Under the pieces are notes generated by a model. That model ran no database searches. It was not told the DNA's origin and worked only from the letters and a program-made list of their open reading frames with translations. DNA of 49,859 bases from Patescibacteria group bacterium (lineage in GTDB: Bacteria; Patescibacteriota; Minisyncoccia; Phycocordibacterales; UBA9973). The DNA lies in assembly GCA_018816985.1 (NCBI GenBank), contig JAHIVA010000003.1, forward strand, positions 1 to 49,859, given 5' to 3'. Positions 25,735 to 33,893 of the stretch are shown one piece after another. Each line of letters opens with the position of its first letter. The stretch's first letter is position 1. The position numbers and the translations under genes are program-made.

Positions 25735-26574
25735 GTGAAAAAAGGAAATATTTTAAATTTTATATGGTTGATAATTTTTCTAATTTTAATTTCTATACCA
25801 ATAGGTACTTCATTCACCTTATATATAAAACAAAGACAGGAAAATAAAATTCTCCATCAAAAACTCCTGGTATTGGAATTAGTTGTTAAAAAAATACAAG
25901 AGAAAGTTGCAGAAAAAAATTATTTAATGGGAAAATTTGACCCATCCCAGAGGGGAGATTTTATTGCTGTCCCCGAGAATTACAGCATTAGCGGGTATAA
26001 AATGTATTTGAGAAAAGAAACCCTAGATGCTTTTTTACAAATGCAGAAAGTGGCAGAAAAGGATGAGGTAGATTTAAGAATAGCTTCAGCTACCAGAAAT
26101 TTTATTTATCAAAAAAATATTTGGAACAATAAATGGACTGGGTTCACTCTAGTAGACGGGAAAAGTTTAGTAAAAAGTATATTAGATGAATCAGCCAGAT
26201 TTAAAAAAATCTTGGAATATAGTGCTGTTCCTGGAACATCTAGACATCATTGGGGCACGGAAATAGATATCAATAACGCTAATCTAGAATATTTTGAAAC
26301 TGAAAAAGGTAAAAAAGTATATGAATGGCTGGTAAAGAATGCTCCGCTTTTTGGTTTTTGCCAACCTTATATTCAAAAAGGAGTTAACCGACCAACGGGC
26401 TACAACGAAGAAAAATGGCATTGGTCTTACTTACCTCTCGCAAAAGATTTTACCCAAGAATATAAAAATTTAATCAACGATGCTGACATTAAAGATTTTG
26501 ACGGGGATAAATATGTCCCTGATTTAAATCTAATTAATAATTACGTATTAGGTATTAATCTAGAGTGCCTTTAA
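25735..26574 (+). CDS. VanY-like D-alanyl-D-alanine carboxypeptidase (M15B)
   Basis: The ORF track starts at GTG 25711, but that codon lies inside the promoter. GTG 25735 follows the -10 by 6 bases and gives a clean signal-anchor ('MKKGNILNFIWLIIFLILISIPIG'), 279 aa. The catalytic domain has 'RIASATRNFIYQKNIWNNKW', 'SRHHWGTEIDI' (zinc His and Asp) and 'EKWHWSYLP' (second zinc His), the M15B set. It would trim terminal D-Ala from peptidoglycan stems. It is divergent from mraY, which fits cell-wall turnover. Confidence 0.88.
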   Translation: MKKGNILNFIWLIIFLILISIPIGTSFTLYIKQRQENKILHQKLLVLELVVKKIQEKVAEKNYLMGKFDPSQRGDFIAVPENYSISGYKMYLRKETLDAFLQMQKVAEKDEVDLRIASATRNFIYQKNIWNNKWTGFTLVDGKSLVKSILDESARFKKILEYSAVPGTSRHHWGTEIDINNANLEYFETEKGKKVYEWLVKNAPLFGFCQPYIQKGVNRPTGYNEEKWHWSYLPLAKDFTQEYKNLINDADIKDFDGDKYVPDLNLINNYVLGINLECL

Positions 26575-26584
26575 TAGATTTTAC

Positions 26585-27136
26585 TTATTCTGTTTCAGTA
26601 GATTCTTCTTCTAAATTCTTAGCCGCTGTTTCAACGGCCTGACTTACTTCGCCGTAATCTTGCAACTCTTCTACTGATTTTATTCCCATAAAAGACAACG
26701 TATCAAAACTTGGCTTATAGATATACCGTCGATTGTCTTTCGAGTCCATAGTTTTTTCTATCAATCCACGCACCGACAATGCCCGCAGGGTAAAACTTGA
26801 ATTTACCCCCCGAATATAATCAATCTCTGCCCGGCTGGCGCCATTTTTATAAAGAACAATAGAAAGCGTCTCCAGGCTCGCCTTAGAAAGTTCTTTATTT
26901 AATTCTTCTTTTTGTAAATCTTCAATTAGCTGACTTAATTCCGGCATCGTACCAAGAGTAACTTCATCAGACTTTTCCAATAAAACTATTCCCCTATTTG
27001 TAAAATTAGTTTTTAAATTTAAAATGGCTGTTTCTATTTCTTCTTTTGAAACTTTTAAAATATCTTGAAGTTTTTTTAAAGAAATTGGTTCGCCTTTAAA
27101 AAAAAGAACAGCTTCGATTTTTTGTTCTAAATTCAT
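26585..27136 (-). CDS. scpB: Segregation and condensation protein B (ScpB)
   Basis: The 183-aa product has tandem winged-helix domains, with 'IEAVLFFKGEPISLKKL' at the N-terminus and 'KASLETLSIVLYKNGASRAEIDYIRGVNSSFTLRALSVRGLIE' in the second domain, as in ScpB. It pairs with ScpA and SMC in chromosome condensation. Its start overlaps the scpA stop by four bases. The acidic tail ('NLEEESTETE') is typical. Confidence 0.93.
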   Translation of the reverse strand: MNLEQKIEAVLFFKGEPISLKKLQDILKVSKEEIETAILNLKTNFTNRGIVLLEKSDEVTLGTMPELSQLIEDLQKEELNKELSKASLETLSIVLYKNGASRAEIDYIRGVNSSFTLRALSVRGLIEKTMDSKDNRRYIYKPSFDTLSFMGIKSVEELQDYGEVSQAVETAAKNLEEESTETE

Positions 27137-27882
27137 AAAATTTGTTTTTCCATAAAAATATCTCCAGAGTCAATTTCCTGTATAGCGTTAATAATTCCCT
27201 GTCGGACAAGTTCCAGCATAGCCAAAAAACCAATAATAACAACAACTTTTTCTTCTCGAGTAACCTTTTTTCCATTTCCATTAAAATCTTTAAAATTAAT
27301 CTTGAGGGAATTTTCAATTCTGTCTTTTAATTTATCAATCATTTCTTCAAGGCTAACAACTTTTCTCACTTCCACTTTAGGTAAAAATACTTTCTGGGGC
27401 ATTTCACCTAATACATTTCTGGCTAAGGTCATCATAGATTCTTTGGTAATTTGATTGTCCGGTAAAAATACTAAAGTTGTGTGGCCCCAAGCTTGTAAAT
27501 TGTTTTTTCTAGAAAGTGGAGCGAAAATTATTCTCTGACCAAAATTACTTTTTACATTTCCTCCAAGTTTAGTAAAAAGTTCATAAAGACGAAGTCTTTC
27601 TTCTAGATTTTTTATATCACCCTTCTCCTCACTAGTTAAATCTAAATTAGGTAAAAGTGATTTTGATTTAATTAAAAGCAAGGTGGATGCAACTAAAACA
27701 AAATTGGTAATCTCCACCGGTGGAAATCCTCCCAGTTTATTCAGATAACCTAAATATTCTTCAGTCACAGCCGAGAGAGAGACATCATTGATGTGAAGTT
27801 TCCTTTTTTCAATTAAGGTTAAAAGTAAACCAAAAGGTCCCTCAAAATTGTTTGTTTTTATTTTAAAAGTTTCCGTTTCCAC
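27133..27882 (-). CDS. scpA: Segregation and condensation protein A (ScpA)
   Basis: The 249-aa kleisin links the SMC heads. 'FEGPFGLLLTLIEKRKLHINDVSLSAVTEEYLGYL' is the signature N-terminal helix pair and 'FLAMLELVRQGIINAIQEIDSGDIFM' the C-terminal winged helix. The start is GTG at 27880-27882 and a perfect TATAAT ends six bases before it, so this start is likely a leaderless GTG. scpB follows with a four-base overlap. Confidence 0.93.
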   Translation of the reverse strand: METETFKIKTNNFEGPFGLLLTLIEKRKLHINDVSLSAVTEEYLGYLNKLGGFPPVEITNFVLVASTLLLIKSKSLLPNLDLTSEEKGDIKNLEERLRLYELFTKLGGNVKSNFGQRIIFAPLSRKNNLQAWGHTTLVFLPDNQITKESMMTLARNVLGEMPQKVFLPKVEVRKVVSLEEMIDKLKDRIENSLKINFKDFNGNGKKVTREEKVVVIIGFLAMLELVRQGIINAIQEIDSGDIFMEKQIL

Positions 27883-27927
27883 CTTTATATTATATAATTA
27901 TTTCCAAATTTTTGCTATCAACAAGAA

Positions 27928-28761
27928 TTACATTACTAAAAATACCAAACCCATAACAATAAAAATAAATGAAGTAATTTTAATTAAAATATGCTTTTCA
28001 TGAAAAACTTTACTACCTGAAATAATTGACCACAATAGAGAAGAAGCTCTTTTGCCACTAGTAATTATAGAAGCAGGAGCATAAACATAAGCAATGCTTA
28101 TTAACACAGAACCAAATCCATTAGAAAATGAATGTACTAAAAAATCTTTTCTTAAAAGATAAGACAAGGGATTCTGTTTGAATTTCCACATAGACATAAT
28201 AAATAAAAAAATTAATAAAAAAACAGAAGTGATAATTTGTTGAGCCGCAACAGAATTATAGTAAGTAATACAATATTTATAAATAGAAATTGTAGCTACA
28301 GCATTAATGGTAGAAAATATAACATAACCAATTCCTTTCTTATTAATACCATGGTTGGTAAGTAAAATAATCAAACCTAAAACTGTTACAAAAATCCCAA
28401 TTAAATTAAAAGTGCTTATTTCATAACCTAAAACCTTATCAACTAAAAGTAAAAGTGGAATTGTCCCAATCATTAGAAATCCTAAAGTACTACGATCTGC
28501 TTTGACTATTGCATGCAGAGAAGAATAAGTTTGGGCTATTTCTAAAATTATTAATAAACAAAAAATTGGAATAGAGGCAGGATTAAATATAAAATCATTT
28601 TTTACGAGAGCAAAAATAATAAATATAATTAAAAGCCAAAACATATTCAAAAAACCAAAAGTATAAATATTTTCCTTATTATGTAAAATTTCCCACTTCC
28701 CAAAAGAAGAGGATATCTCATCAAAAAAAGTTCCAATAGTGGCTAAAATTACACCAATCAT
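27928..28761 (-). CDS. EamA/DMT-superfamily permease
   Basis: The 277-aa protein consists of about ten membrane segments in two repeats, the usual drug/metabolite transporter plan. No substrate motif can be read. It starts three bases after the pepA stop, so it is co-transcribed with the leucyl aminopeptidase; export or uptake of a peptide-derived metabolite is a guess from that link. Hydrophobic stretches such as 'GFLNMFWLLIIFIIFALV' and 'TFNLIGIFVTVLGLIILL' are clear. Confidence 0.75.
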   Translation of the reverse strand: MIGVILATIGTFFDEISSSFGKWEILHNKENIYTFGFLNMFWLLIIFIIFALVKNDFIFNPASIPIFCLLIILEIAQTYSSLHAIVKADRSTLGFLMIGTIPLLLLVDKVLGYEISTFNLIGIFVTVLGLIILLTNHGINKKGIGYVIFSTINAVATISIYKYCITYYNSVAAQQIITSVFLLIFLFIMSMWKFKQNPLSYLLRKDFLVHSFSNGFGSVLISIAYVYAPASIITSGKRASSLLWSIISGSKVFHEKHILIKITSFIFIVMGLVFLVM

Positions 28762-28764
28762 GTT

Positions 28765-30198
28765 TTATTCATATTCCTCAATAAATTTATACAAAAGCCT
28801 AACTGGTGTACCAAGGGCACCGATAGCAAGATTTTCACCAGTCATAGAGGTCATTCTAGGAGCAATATCTAAATGCGCCCATTTTGGAATTCTACCATCT
28901 TTGGATTGGTCTTTGATAAATTGGTAGAGAAAAATTGCTCCATAAATCGCCCCGCCAGAACGAGAATCTTTGTTGTGAATATTAGTAAAATCTCCAAAAG
29001 TTCCCTTTATTTCATTTTCATATTCTTCCCACATAGGCAAACGCCAAACATAATCCCCAGTTTTTTCTCCTTTTTCTTCAAGGTCTTTAGCTAATTTATC
29101 GTCATTAGAAAACAAAACAGAGGCTCTCTCCCCAAGCGCCACCATTGCTGCACCCGTTAGGGTTGCAATATTTATTACAACTTTTGGATTATATTTCCCT
29201 GCATAAGTTAAAGCATCTGCCAAAATCACTCGGCCTTCCGCATCGGTGTTTAATATTTCAATTGTTTGTCCAGACATAGAACGAATCACATCTCCCGGAT
29301 GATAACTTTTTCCAGAAGCCATATTCTCCACAGCTGGAATGAGCCCAATTACATTCTTTTTTAATTTCATTTTAGCTATTAAGACAATCGCATGAATTAC
29401 CGCTGAGCCCCCAGACATATCCATATTCATGCCAGAAAGAGAGGACGAGGGTTTTAAATTTATTCCACCCGTATCAAAAGTTACTCCTTTCCCTACAAGC
29501 ACAATCGGTTTATCTGTTTTTTTGCCTCCTTCGTATTCCATAATAATAAATTTTGATTCTTCATCTGACCCTCGTCCAACAGAAAGGATAGCTCGCATAT
29601 TTTCTTTTTCCATCTCCTTTTCGCCAAGCACCGTAACTTTTACTGGTAAATTTTTTACTGCTTCTTTTGCTTTCTTCGATAAAATTTGCGGAGTCATATC
29701 TCCGCCAGGCATATTTGAGAGAGAACGAGTTTTATTTACCTCCTCAGCAATAATACTTCCTTTCAAAATAGCTTTTTGTATTTCTTTATTTACTCCTAAA
29801 ATAAAAATTTCCTGAATTAAGGAAAAGCCTTCCTTTGGTGGAGTTTTATATTCATTAAATTCATAATTGGCAAAATCAAGCTGAGAGCCGATAATTTCTC
29901 CAAGCTCTAGGTTAGATAGTTTTATGCTGCTGAATTTGAAATCATTAAAATTGAAAGCAAGCTTTTTTGTTTTGGTGCTTTTAGCCATAACAACCATTTT
30001 GCGCACTAATAAAAATAGCTTTCTTAAATTTATTTTTCCTTCCTCGTCGCATTTCAAATAAAGAGTTTTTACTCCATTTTCTTTTACAATTTCATCACTT
30101 ACTTGTGGTGAGCTTGTCGAACCATTTTTTGAGCCAATAGACACAAAAAGCACCTCCCCCGGCACTCCTTTTGCGCTATCTTTAAAGGTAATTTTCAT
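28765..30198 (-). CDS. pepA: Leucyl aminopeptidase (M17 family)
   Basis: The 477-aa cytosolic metallo-exopeptidase releases N-terminal residues from peptides. Metal-binding and catalytic motifs are 'GKGVTFDTGGINLKPSSSLSGMNMDMSGG' and the M17 signature 'NTDAEGRVILADAL'. The track starts at 30213, but ATG 30198 is preferred because TACAAT ends 6 bases before it. The poorly conserved N-terminal domain carries an in-frame repeat insertion ('NGSTSSPQVS'). The downstream DMT permease follows by three bases. In a scavenging cell this enzyme would supply amino acids from peptides. Confidence 0.93.
   Translation of the reverse strand: MKITFKDSAKGVPGEVLFVSIGSKNGSTSSPQVSDEIVKENGVKTLYLKCDEEGKINLRKLFLLVRKMVVMAKSTKTKKLAFNFNDFKFSSIKLSNLELGEIIGSQLDFANYEFNEYKTPPKEGFSLIQEIFILGVNKEIQKAILKGSIIAEEVNKTRSLSNMPGGDMTPQILSKKAKEAVKNLPVKVTVLGEKEMEKENMRAILSVGRGSDEESKFIIMEYEGGKKTDKPIVLVGKGVTFDTGGINLKPSSSLSGMNMDMSGGSAVIHAIVLIAKMKLKKNVIGLIPAVENMASGKSYHPGDVIRSMSGQTIEILNTDAEGRVILADALTYAGKYNPKVVINIATLTGAAMVALGERASVLFSNDDKLAKDLEEKGEKTGDYVWRLPMWEEYENEIKGTFGDFTNIHNKDSRSGGAIYGAIFLYQFIKDQSKDGRIPKWAHLDIAPRMTSMTGENLAIGALGTPVRLLYKFIEEYE
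30102..30124. repeat. In-frame insertion repeat type B in pepA
   Basis: On the minus strand TGGTTCGACAAGCTCACCAC encodes 'GSTSSPQ'. Its core TTCGACnAGCTCA is shared with the repeat in aspS (32762-32780). It lies in the variable N-terminal domain. Confidence 0.65.
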
Positions 30199-30199
30199 T

Positions 30200-30229
30200 T
30201 TGATATTGTACACTAAAATATGCTATTAT
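30200..30229 (+). promoter_or_regulatory. Divergent promoter region for pepA and the DMT-RFK fusion gene
   Basis: Plus strand TTGATA (30200-30205) is 18 bases from TATTAT (30224-30229). Minus strand TACAAT (30205-30210) ends 6 bases before the pepA ATG, with TTGATA 16 bases upstream. Only 34 bases separate the two start codons. Confidence 0.4.
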
Positions 30230-30232
30230 CAA

Positions 30233-31483
30233 ATGGTGCAATTTAAAAATAAAACTTTTATCGGTGCCTTGGCGGTCGTGGTGGCCGCTTTGTTTTGGAG
30301 CTTAGATGGGACTTTTTTGCGTCCGCATCTTTCATCTGTTTCCCCTACCCTAGTGGTATTTTTAGAACATAGCTTAGGATTCATTATTCTCTGGCCATTT
30401 TTATTTATTTATCGAGCAGAATTAAAAAAGATTACCAAAAAACAATGGGGGACGATTTTTTGGGTGGCTTTATTCGGCGGAGCGTTGGGTACTACTTTTT
30501 TCACTAAAGCACTATTTTTAACCGGTTTTGTGGATGTCTCAGTGGTTATTCTTTTGCAAAAGTTTCAACCGATTTTTGCTATCTTATTATCGGCTATTAT
30601 TTTAAAAGAACGCTTCCCTCTTAAATTTTATATCTATGCCACTTTGGCTTTAATTGGCGGATATTTTGTAACCTTCAAAGACCCAAGTTCCATAAATTTT
30701 GGTAGCGCTACATTTATGATAGCCGTTTTTTCTTTACTAGCTGCTTTCTCTTGGGGGTCATCAACTACTTTTGGAAAATATTCTTTAAAAAATATTAACT
30801 ACGGCTTGCTTTCTGCTCTACGGTTTGGTTTTACTGTACTCATTATGTTGATTCCGGCCATAAGATATTTTTCAACCTTGTCGTCAATTGAATCAAGTGT
30901 CTGGAAAACTTTAATTATCATAGTCTTCACTTCTGGGGCTATGGCTATGTATTTTTATTATTATGGTTTAAAAAAAATTCCAGCTTCACTGGCAACTTTA
31001 TGCGAATTGGCTTGGCCAGTCTCGGCAGTTATTTTTGATTATTTTTTCAATCACAATATCCTATCATCCACTCAAATTATTGGCGCAGTCGTTTTGATTA
31101 TAACGGTTTCTTTAGCCACTCGTCTGAATAAAACAAAAATCATCAGTGGAGTAGTTTTAGCTGGTAAAAATAATAGTGAAAAAACAGGCGCCAGAACGGC
31201 AAACTTAGACATTTCTTTAGCTAAAAACCTTGCCAAGGGACTCTACTCCTGTAAGGTTGATTTGAACGGTATAGTTTACCGAGGACTTTTATATTATGGA
31301 TTTAACTCACTAATTAATAAAGATTCTCTAGAAGTTCATCTTCTCGAATTTAATGGAAATCTTTATGGTAAAAATATTACCGCTGTCACGGAGAGATACT
31401 TGCGTTTTCCCAAGAAATTCAAAAGTGTAGAAAAATTAAGCAAACAAATTAAAAAAGATTTAGCTCAATCGTTTAACGAGTAA
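30233..31483 (+). CDS. EamA/DMT permease fused to a riboflavin-kinase-like domain
   Basis: The product is about 416 aa (ATG 30233 or GTG 30236; the track start at 30200 lies in the promoter). Residues 1-300 are a DMT/EamA permease with about ten membrane segments. Residues 304-416 match riboflavin kinase in order: 'ISGVVLAGK', a TAN motif (322-324, family PTAN), 'KGLYSCKV', 'LEVHLLEFNGNLYG' with the catalytic Glu near 367, and 'ERYLRFPKKFKSVEKLSKQIKKDL'. The proline of PTAN is replaced ('GARTANLD'). DMT proteins include the RibN riboflavin importers, so import with trapping as FMN is a reasonable inference. Flavin could instead be a regulatory ligand. No FAD synthetase domain is present. Confidence 0.8.
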   Translation: MVQFKNKTFIGALAVVVAALFWSLDGTFLRPHLSSVSPTLVVFLEHSLGFIILWPFLFIYRAELKKITKKQWGTIFWVALFGGALGTTFFTKALFLTGFVDVSVVILLQKFQPIFAILLSAIILKERFPLKFYIYATLALIGGYFVTFKDPSSINFGSATFMIAVFSLLAAFSWGSSTTFGKYSLKNINYGLLSALRFGFTVLIMLIPAIRYFSTLSSIESSVWKTLIIIVFTSGAMAMYFYYYGLKKIPASLATLCELAWPVSAVIFDYFFNHNILSSTQIIGAVVLIITVSLATRLNKTKIISGVVLAGKNNSEKTGARTANLDISLAKNLAKGLYSCKVDLNGIVYRGLLYYGFNSLINKDSLEVHLLEFNGNLYGKNITAVTERYLRFPKKFKSVEKLSKQIKKDLAQSFNE

Positions 31484-31485
31484 AT

Positions 31486-32826
31486 TTATTCTGACAGTCT
31501 GCTATCTATACGCGTCATGTCTCTCGGAAATGAAGTAGCTTCTTTAACATTTGGAAGTTCAAGCATTCTAGCAGTGAAACGCTCCAGTCCGGTAGATGAC
31601 CCCCCGTGAGGAGGCATACCATATTTGAAAGCCTGAAGATAATATGAAAATTTGTTAGGATCCATTCCCCTCTCTTTTATTTTAGCCACAAGCATATCGT
31701 AATTATGAATTCGTTGCGCCCCGCTATTTATCTCTAATCCCCGAAAAAGCAAATCAAAACCCCTAGAATAGGGTGCTTCTTTTGGGTCTTCATATGTATA
31801 AAAGGCTCGCTTTTTTGTTGGATATCTTGTAATAAATACGAAATCTGAACCCTTTTCTTTTTTGGCCCATTCACAAATATTACGTTCATGTTCGGGATCC
31901 ATATCTGGAGCATGTTCAACACCAAGAATATCGTGTACTTCTTTCAGTGTTAGAATAGGAATTTCATTAGGTAGAAGCGGTAAGGTTGTATTAAAATGAG
32001 AAAATATGTCAGAGTGTTTTTCTTTCACTATCTGAACGACATCGCGAATAACTTGCTCTAAGACTGCCATAGGTTCTCGCTCATTTTCAATAAACCCCAT
32101 TTCAAAATCAATACAGGTTGCTTCGCTTAAATGACGAGTGGTAGCGCTTTTCTCAGCTCTAAAAATTTTTGCCACCGTGAAAGCGCGTTCAAACGGACCA
32201 ACCATAATTTGCTTATAAAATTGTGGACTAGTCGCCAAAAACGCCGTATGGTCATTAAAATAATCTACTTTAAATGCGGCTGCTCCCCCTTCCGCATCTC
32301 CTCCCACAAGCGCTGGGGCAATAAATTCTGTAAAACCTTGTTGCTGTAAAGAATTTCTATAAGCGTCAAGAATTGATGCCTGCATTTTAAAAATATCTTT
32401 GGCTCGTTCTGTTCGTAACTTGAATGGTAAATAATCCAAATATGTATCAAGATTAACTTCGGTATCAAGGTCAAATGGCAAATCTTGAGCTTCAGACAAA
32501 ACTTCGATACCTGTCACCTCTAACTCCACTCCCCCATTCAATACTCCCACTTTTATATTTTTCTCTGGACGATTGTTTACTAAACCAGTAATTTTTAAAA
32601 CCCATTCTGAGCGAATTTCTTTTGCCTTTTCAATAACTTCTGCTCGAGAGGGTAAAGCTACGCATTGCACTTTCCCAGTCACATCTCTCATATCAAAAAA
32701 AACCATCTTCCCCTGGTCACGTCTGACATCTACCCATCCAGCAATAATAATTTCTTTTTGACCTGAGCTCGTCGAATGGTTGCCTATATTATCTTTTAAA
32801 TCTTTTATATAAATTCTATTTTGCAT
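31486..32826 (-). CDS. aspS: Aspartyl-tRNA synthetase, archaeal/eukaryotic-type
   Basis: The 446-aa class IIb synthetase lacks the large GAD insertion of bacterial AspRS (about 590 aa), which places it in the archaeal/eukaryotic group, often non-discriminating. An N-terminal OB fold ('IIIAGWVDVRRDQGKMVFFDMRD') binds the anticodon. Motif 2 is 'FRAEKSATTRHLSEATCIDFEMGF' and motif 3 'GGSSTGLERFTARML'. A type B repeat adds 'HSTSSGQ' near residue 17, just before the OB fold. TAATAT ends 6 bases before the ATG, so it has its own promoter inside the end of prs. Confidence 0.94.
   Translation of the reverse strand: MQNRIYIKDLKDNIGNHSTSSGQKEIIIAGWVDVRRDQGKMVFFDMRDVTGKVQCVALPSRAEVIEKAKEIRSEWVLKITGLVNNRPEKNIKVGVLNGGVELEVTGIEVLSEAQDLPFDLDTEVNLDTYLDYLPFKLRTERAKDIFKMQASILDAYRNSLQQQGFTEFIAPALVGGDAEGGAAAFKVDYFNDHTAFLATSPQFYKQIMVGPFERAFTVAKIFRAEKSATTRHLSEATCIDFEMGFIENEREPMAVLEQVIRDVVQIVKEKHSDIFSHFNTTLPLLPNEIPILTLKEVHDILGVEHAPDMDPEHERNICEWAKKEKGSDFVFITRYPTKKRAFYTYEDPKEAPYSRGFDLLFRGLEINSGAQRIHNYDMLVAKIKERGMDPNKFSYYLQAFKYGMPPHGGSSTGLERFTARMLELPNVKEATSFPRDMTRIDSRLSE
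32762..32780. repeat. In-frame insertion repeat type B in aspS
   Basis: On the minus strand CATTCGACGAGCTCAGG encodes 'HSTSSGQ' near the protein N-terminus. It shares the core TTCGACnAGCTCA with the repeat in pepA. Confidence 0.7.
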
Positions 32827-32838
32827 ACTTTTATATTA

Positions 32839-33828
32839 TCATATTTCCAGAAATAATTTTCTCATGTGACCTTCAGTATGAATAAGAGTAATAACATCAG
32901 CAATAAGGTCTGCCGGACTAATTACCACAAGATTCTTGTGCCATTTTTCTTTATTAATGAGAGGGACGGTTTCTAAAATATAAATCTTATCAATTACTCC
33001 ATTTTCTAGCAGAGGATTAATACGATTAAATGTATTCATAGAAAAATCGTTGTGAACTACAAAAAAAGTAATTTTTTTGGCACCATTATATTTAGCAATC
33101 TTTGCGCCTGCCTCTAAAGTTCCTCCCTCTTGAAGCATATCATCAAAAGAAGCAACTCTATGTCCTTTTACATTTCCAACAATACTTGATTTTTCAATAC
33201 TCACTAGTCGAGTGGCTGGGTCTCTGTCTTTGATAATAAAGGAAACTTTTTTATCAAGCATTTCGGCAATTTTTTTATTCCTCTTAAAACCACCATCATC
33301 CAGAGCCAGAACACTGTCATATAATTTACTATTTTTCATCACATATTCAATGAGTATCTTCATTAAATATACGTGATGCACCGTGCGAAGACGATAGTGT
33401 CTAGTGTCATAGAAACTTGGATGTTGCCCTGAATGTTGGTCGAATATTGTGATTATTTCCACTCCAGAACTGGAAATTTCCATAGCGGTGTCTTTATAAG
33501 CTACGTTTTCTCCAAATCGTTTGATATGATCAGATTTTCCATCTCTAACAAATGGAAATACTCCGAAAATTCTGTTGGCTCCCTTGATTGATTTGCAAAT
33601 CAATCTCAGCTCTTTCATTGTGTCATAATTAGCGTGTAGTGAACTAAAAACACATATATCTTTTCCGCTTACATCGCACAATCTTCTTACGTCCAATTCT
33701 CCATTGGGAAACAACTTGGATTCAATTTCAAGCGGAGTTACTTTGAGCTTTTTTGCTATTTCTTTTCCTAACGATGGATGAGAATTAGCGATAATCAAAC
33801 CGAATTCCCCGAATCTACTTTTTTTCAT
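32839..33828 (-). CDS. prs: Divergent ribose-phosphate pyrophosphokinase (PRPP synthetase)
   Basis: The 329-aa product resembles PRPP synthetase: 'ESKLFPNGELDVRR' (family FPDGE), 'FPFVRDGKSDHIKRFGENV' in place of 'Y.RQDRK', 'TIFDQHSGQHPSFYD' (family DLHxxQIQGFF), and the PRPP-binding loop 'ASFDDMLQEGGTLEAGA' (family VDDMIDTGGT). The ribose-5-phosphate/ATP loop is 'LALDDGGFKRNKKIA'. These changes mark it as a divergent member, but a PRPP-making role fits the purine genes of the window. It lies just after a probable small RNA terminator and ahead of aspS. Confidence 0.8.
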   Translation of the reverse strand: MKKSRFGEFGLIIANSHPSLGKEIAKKLKVTPLEIESKLFPNGELDVRRLCDVSGKDICVFSSLHANYDTMKELRLICKSIKGANRIFGVFPFVRDGKSDHIKRFGENVAYKDTAMEISSSGVEIITIFDQHSGQHPSFYDTRHYRLRTVHHVYLMKILIEYVMKNSKLYDSVLALDDGGFKRNKKIAEMLDKKVSFIIKDRDPATRLVSIEKSSIVGNVKGHRVASFDDMLQEGGTLEAGAKIAKYNGAKKITFFVVHNDFSMNTFNRINPLLENGVIDKIYILETVPLINKEKWHKNLVVISPADLIADVITLIHTEGHMRKLFLEI

Positions 33829-33847
33829 AGTAAATGTATTTTATCAC

Positions 33848-33893
33848 AAAAAAAACAAAAACCAGCAACATTTCTCCTTTCGGTGTTACTGGT
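33848..33893 (-). terminator. Rho-independent terminator upstream of prs
   Basis: On the minus strand ACCAGTAACA pairs with TGTTGCTGGT (10 bp, one G-U) and is followed by TTTTTGTTTTTTTT. It would end a transcript coming from upstream, either the small RNA below or trpS, just before the prs start. Confidence 0.7.

Noticed and set aside
30200-30232. Track start of the DMT-RFK gene
   Set aside because: The extra codons cover the likely -35/-10 region and add no signal or conserved sequence; ATG 30233 or GTG 30236 fits better.
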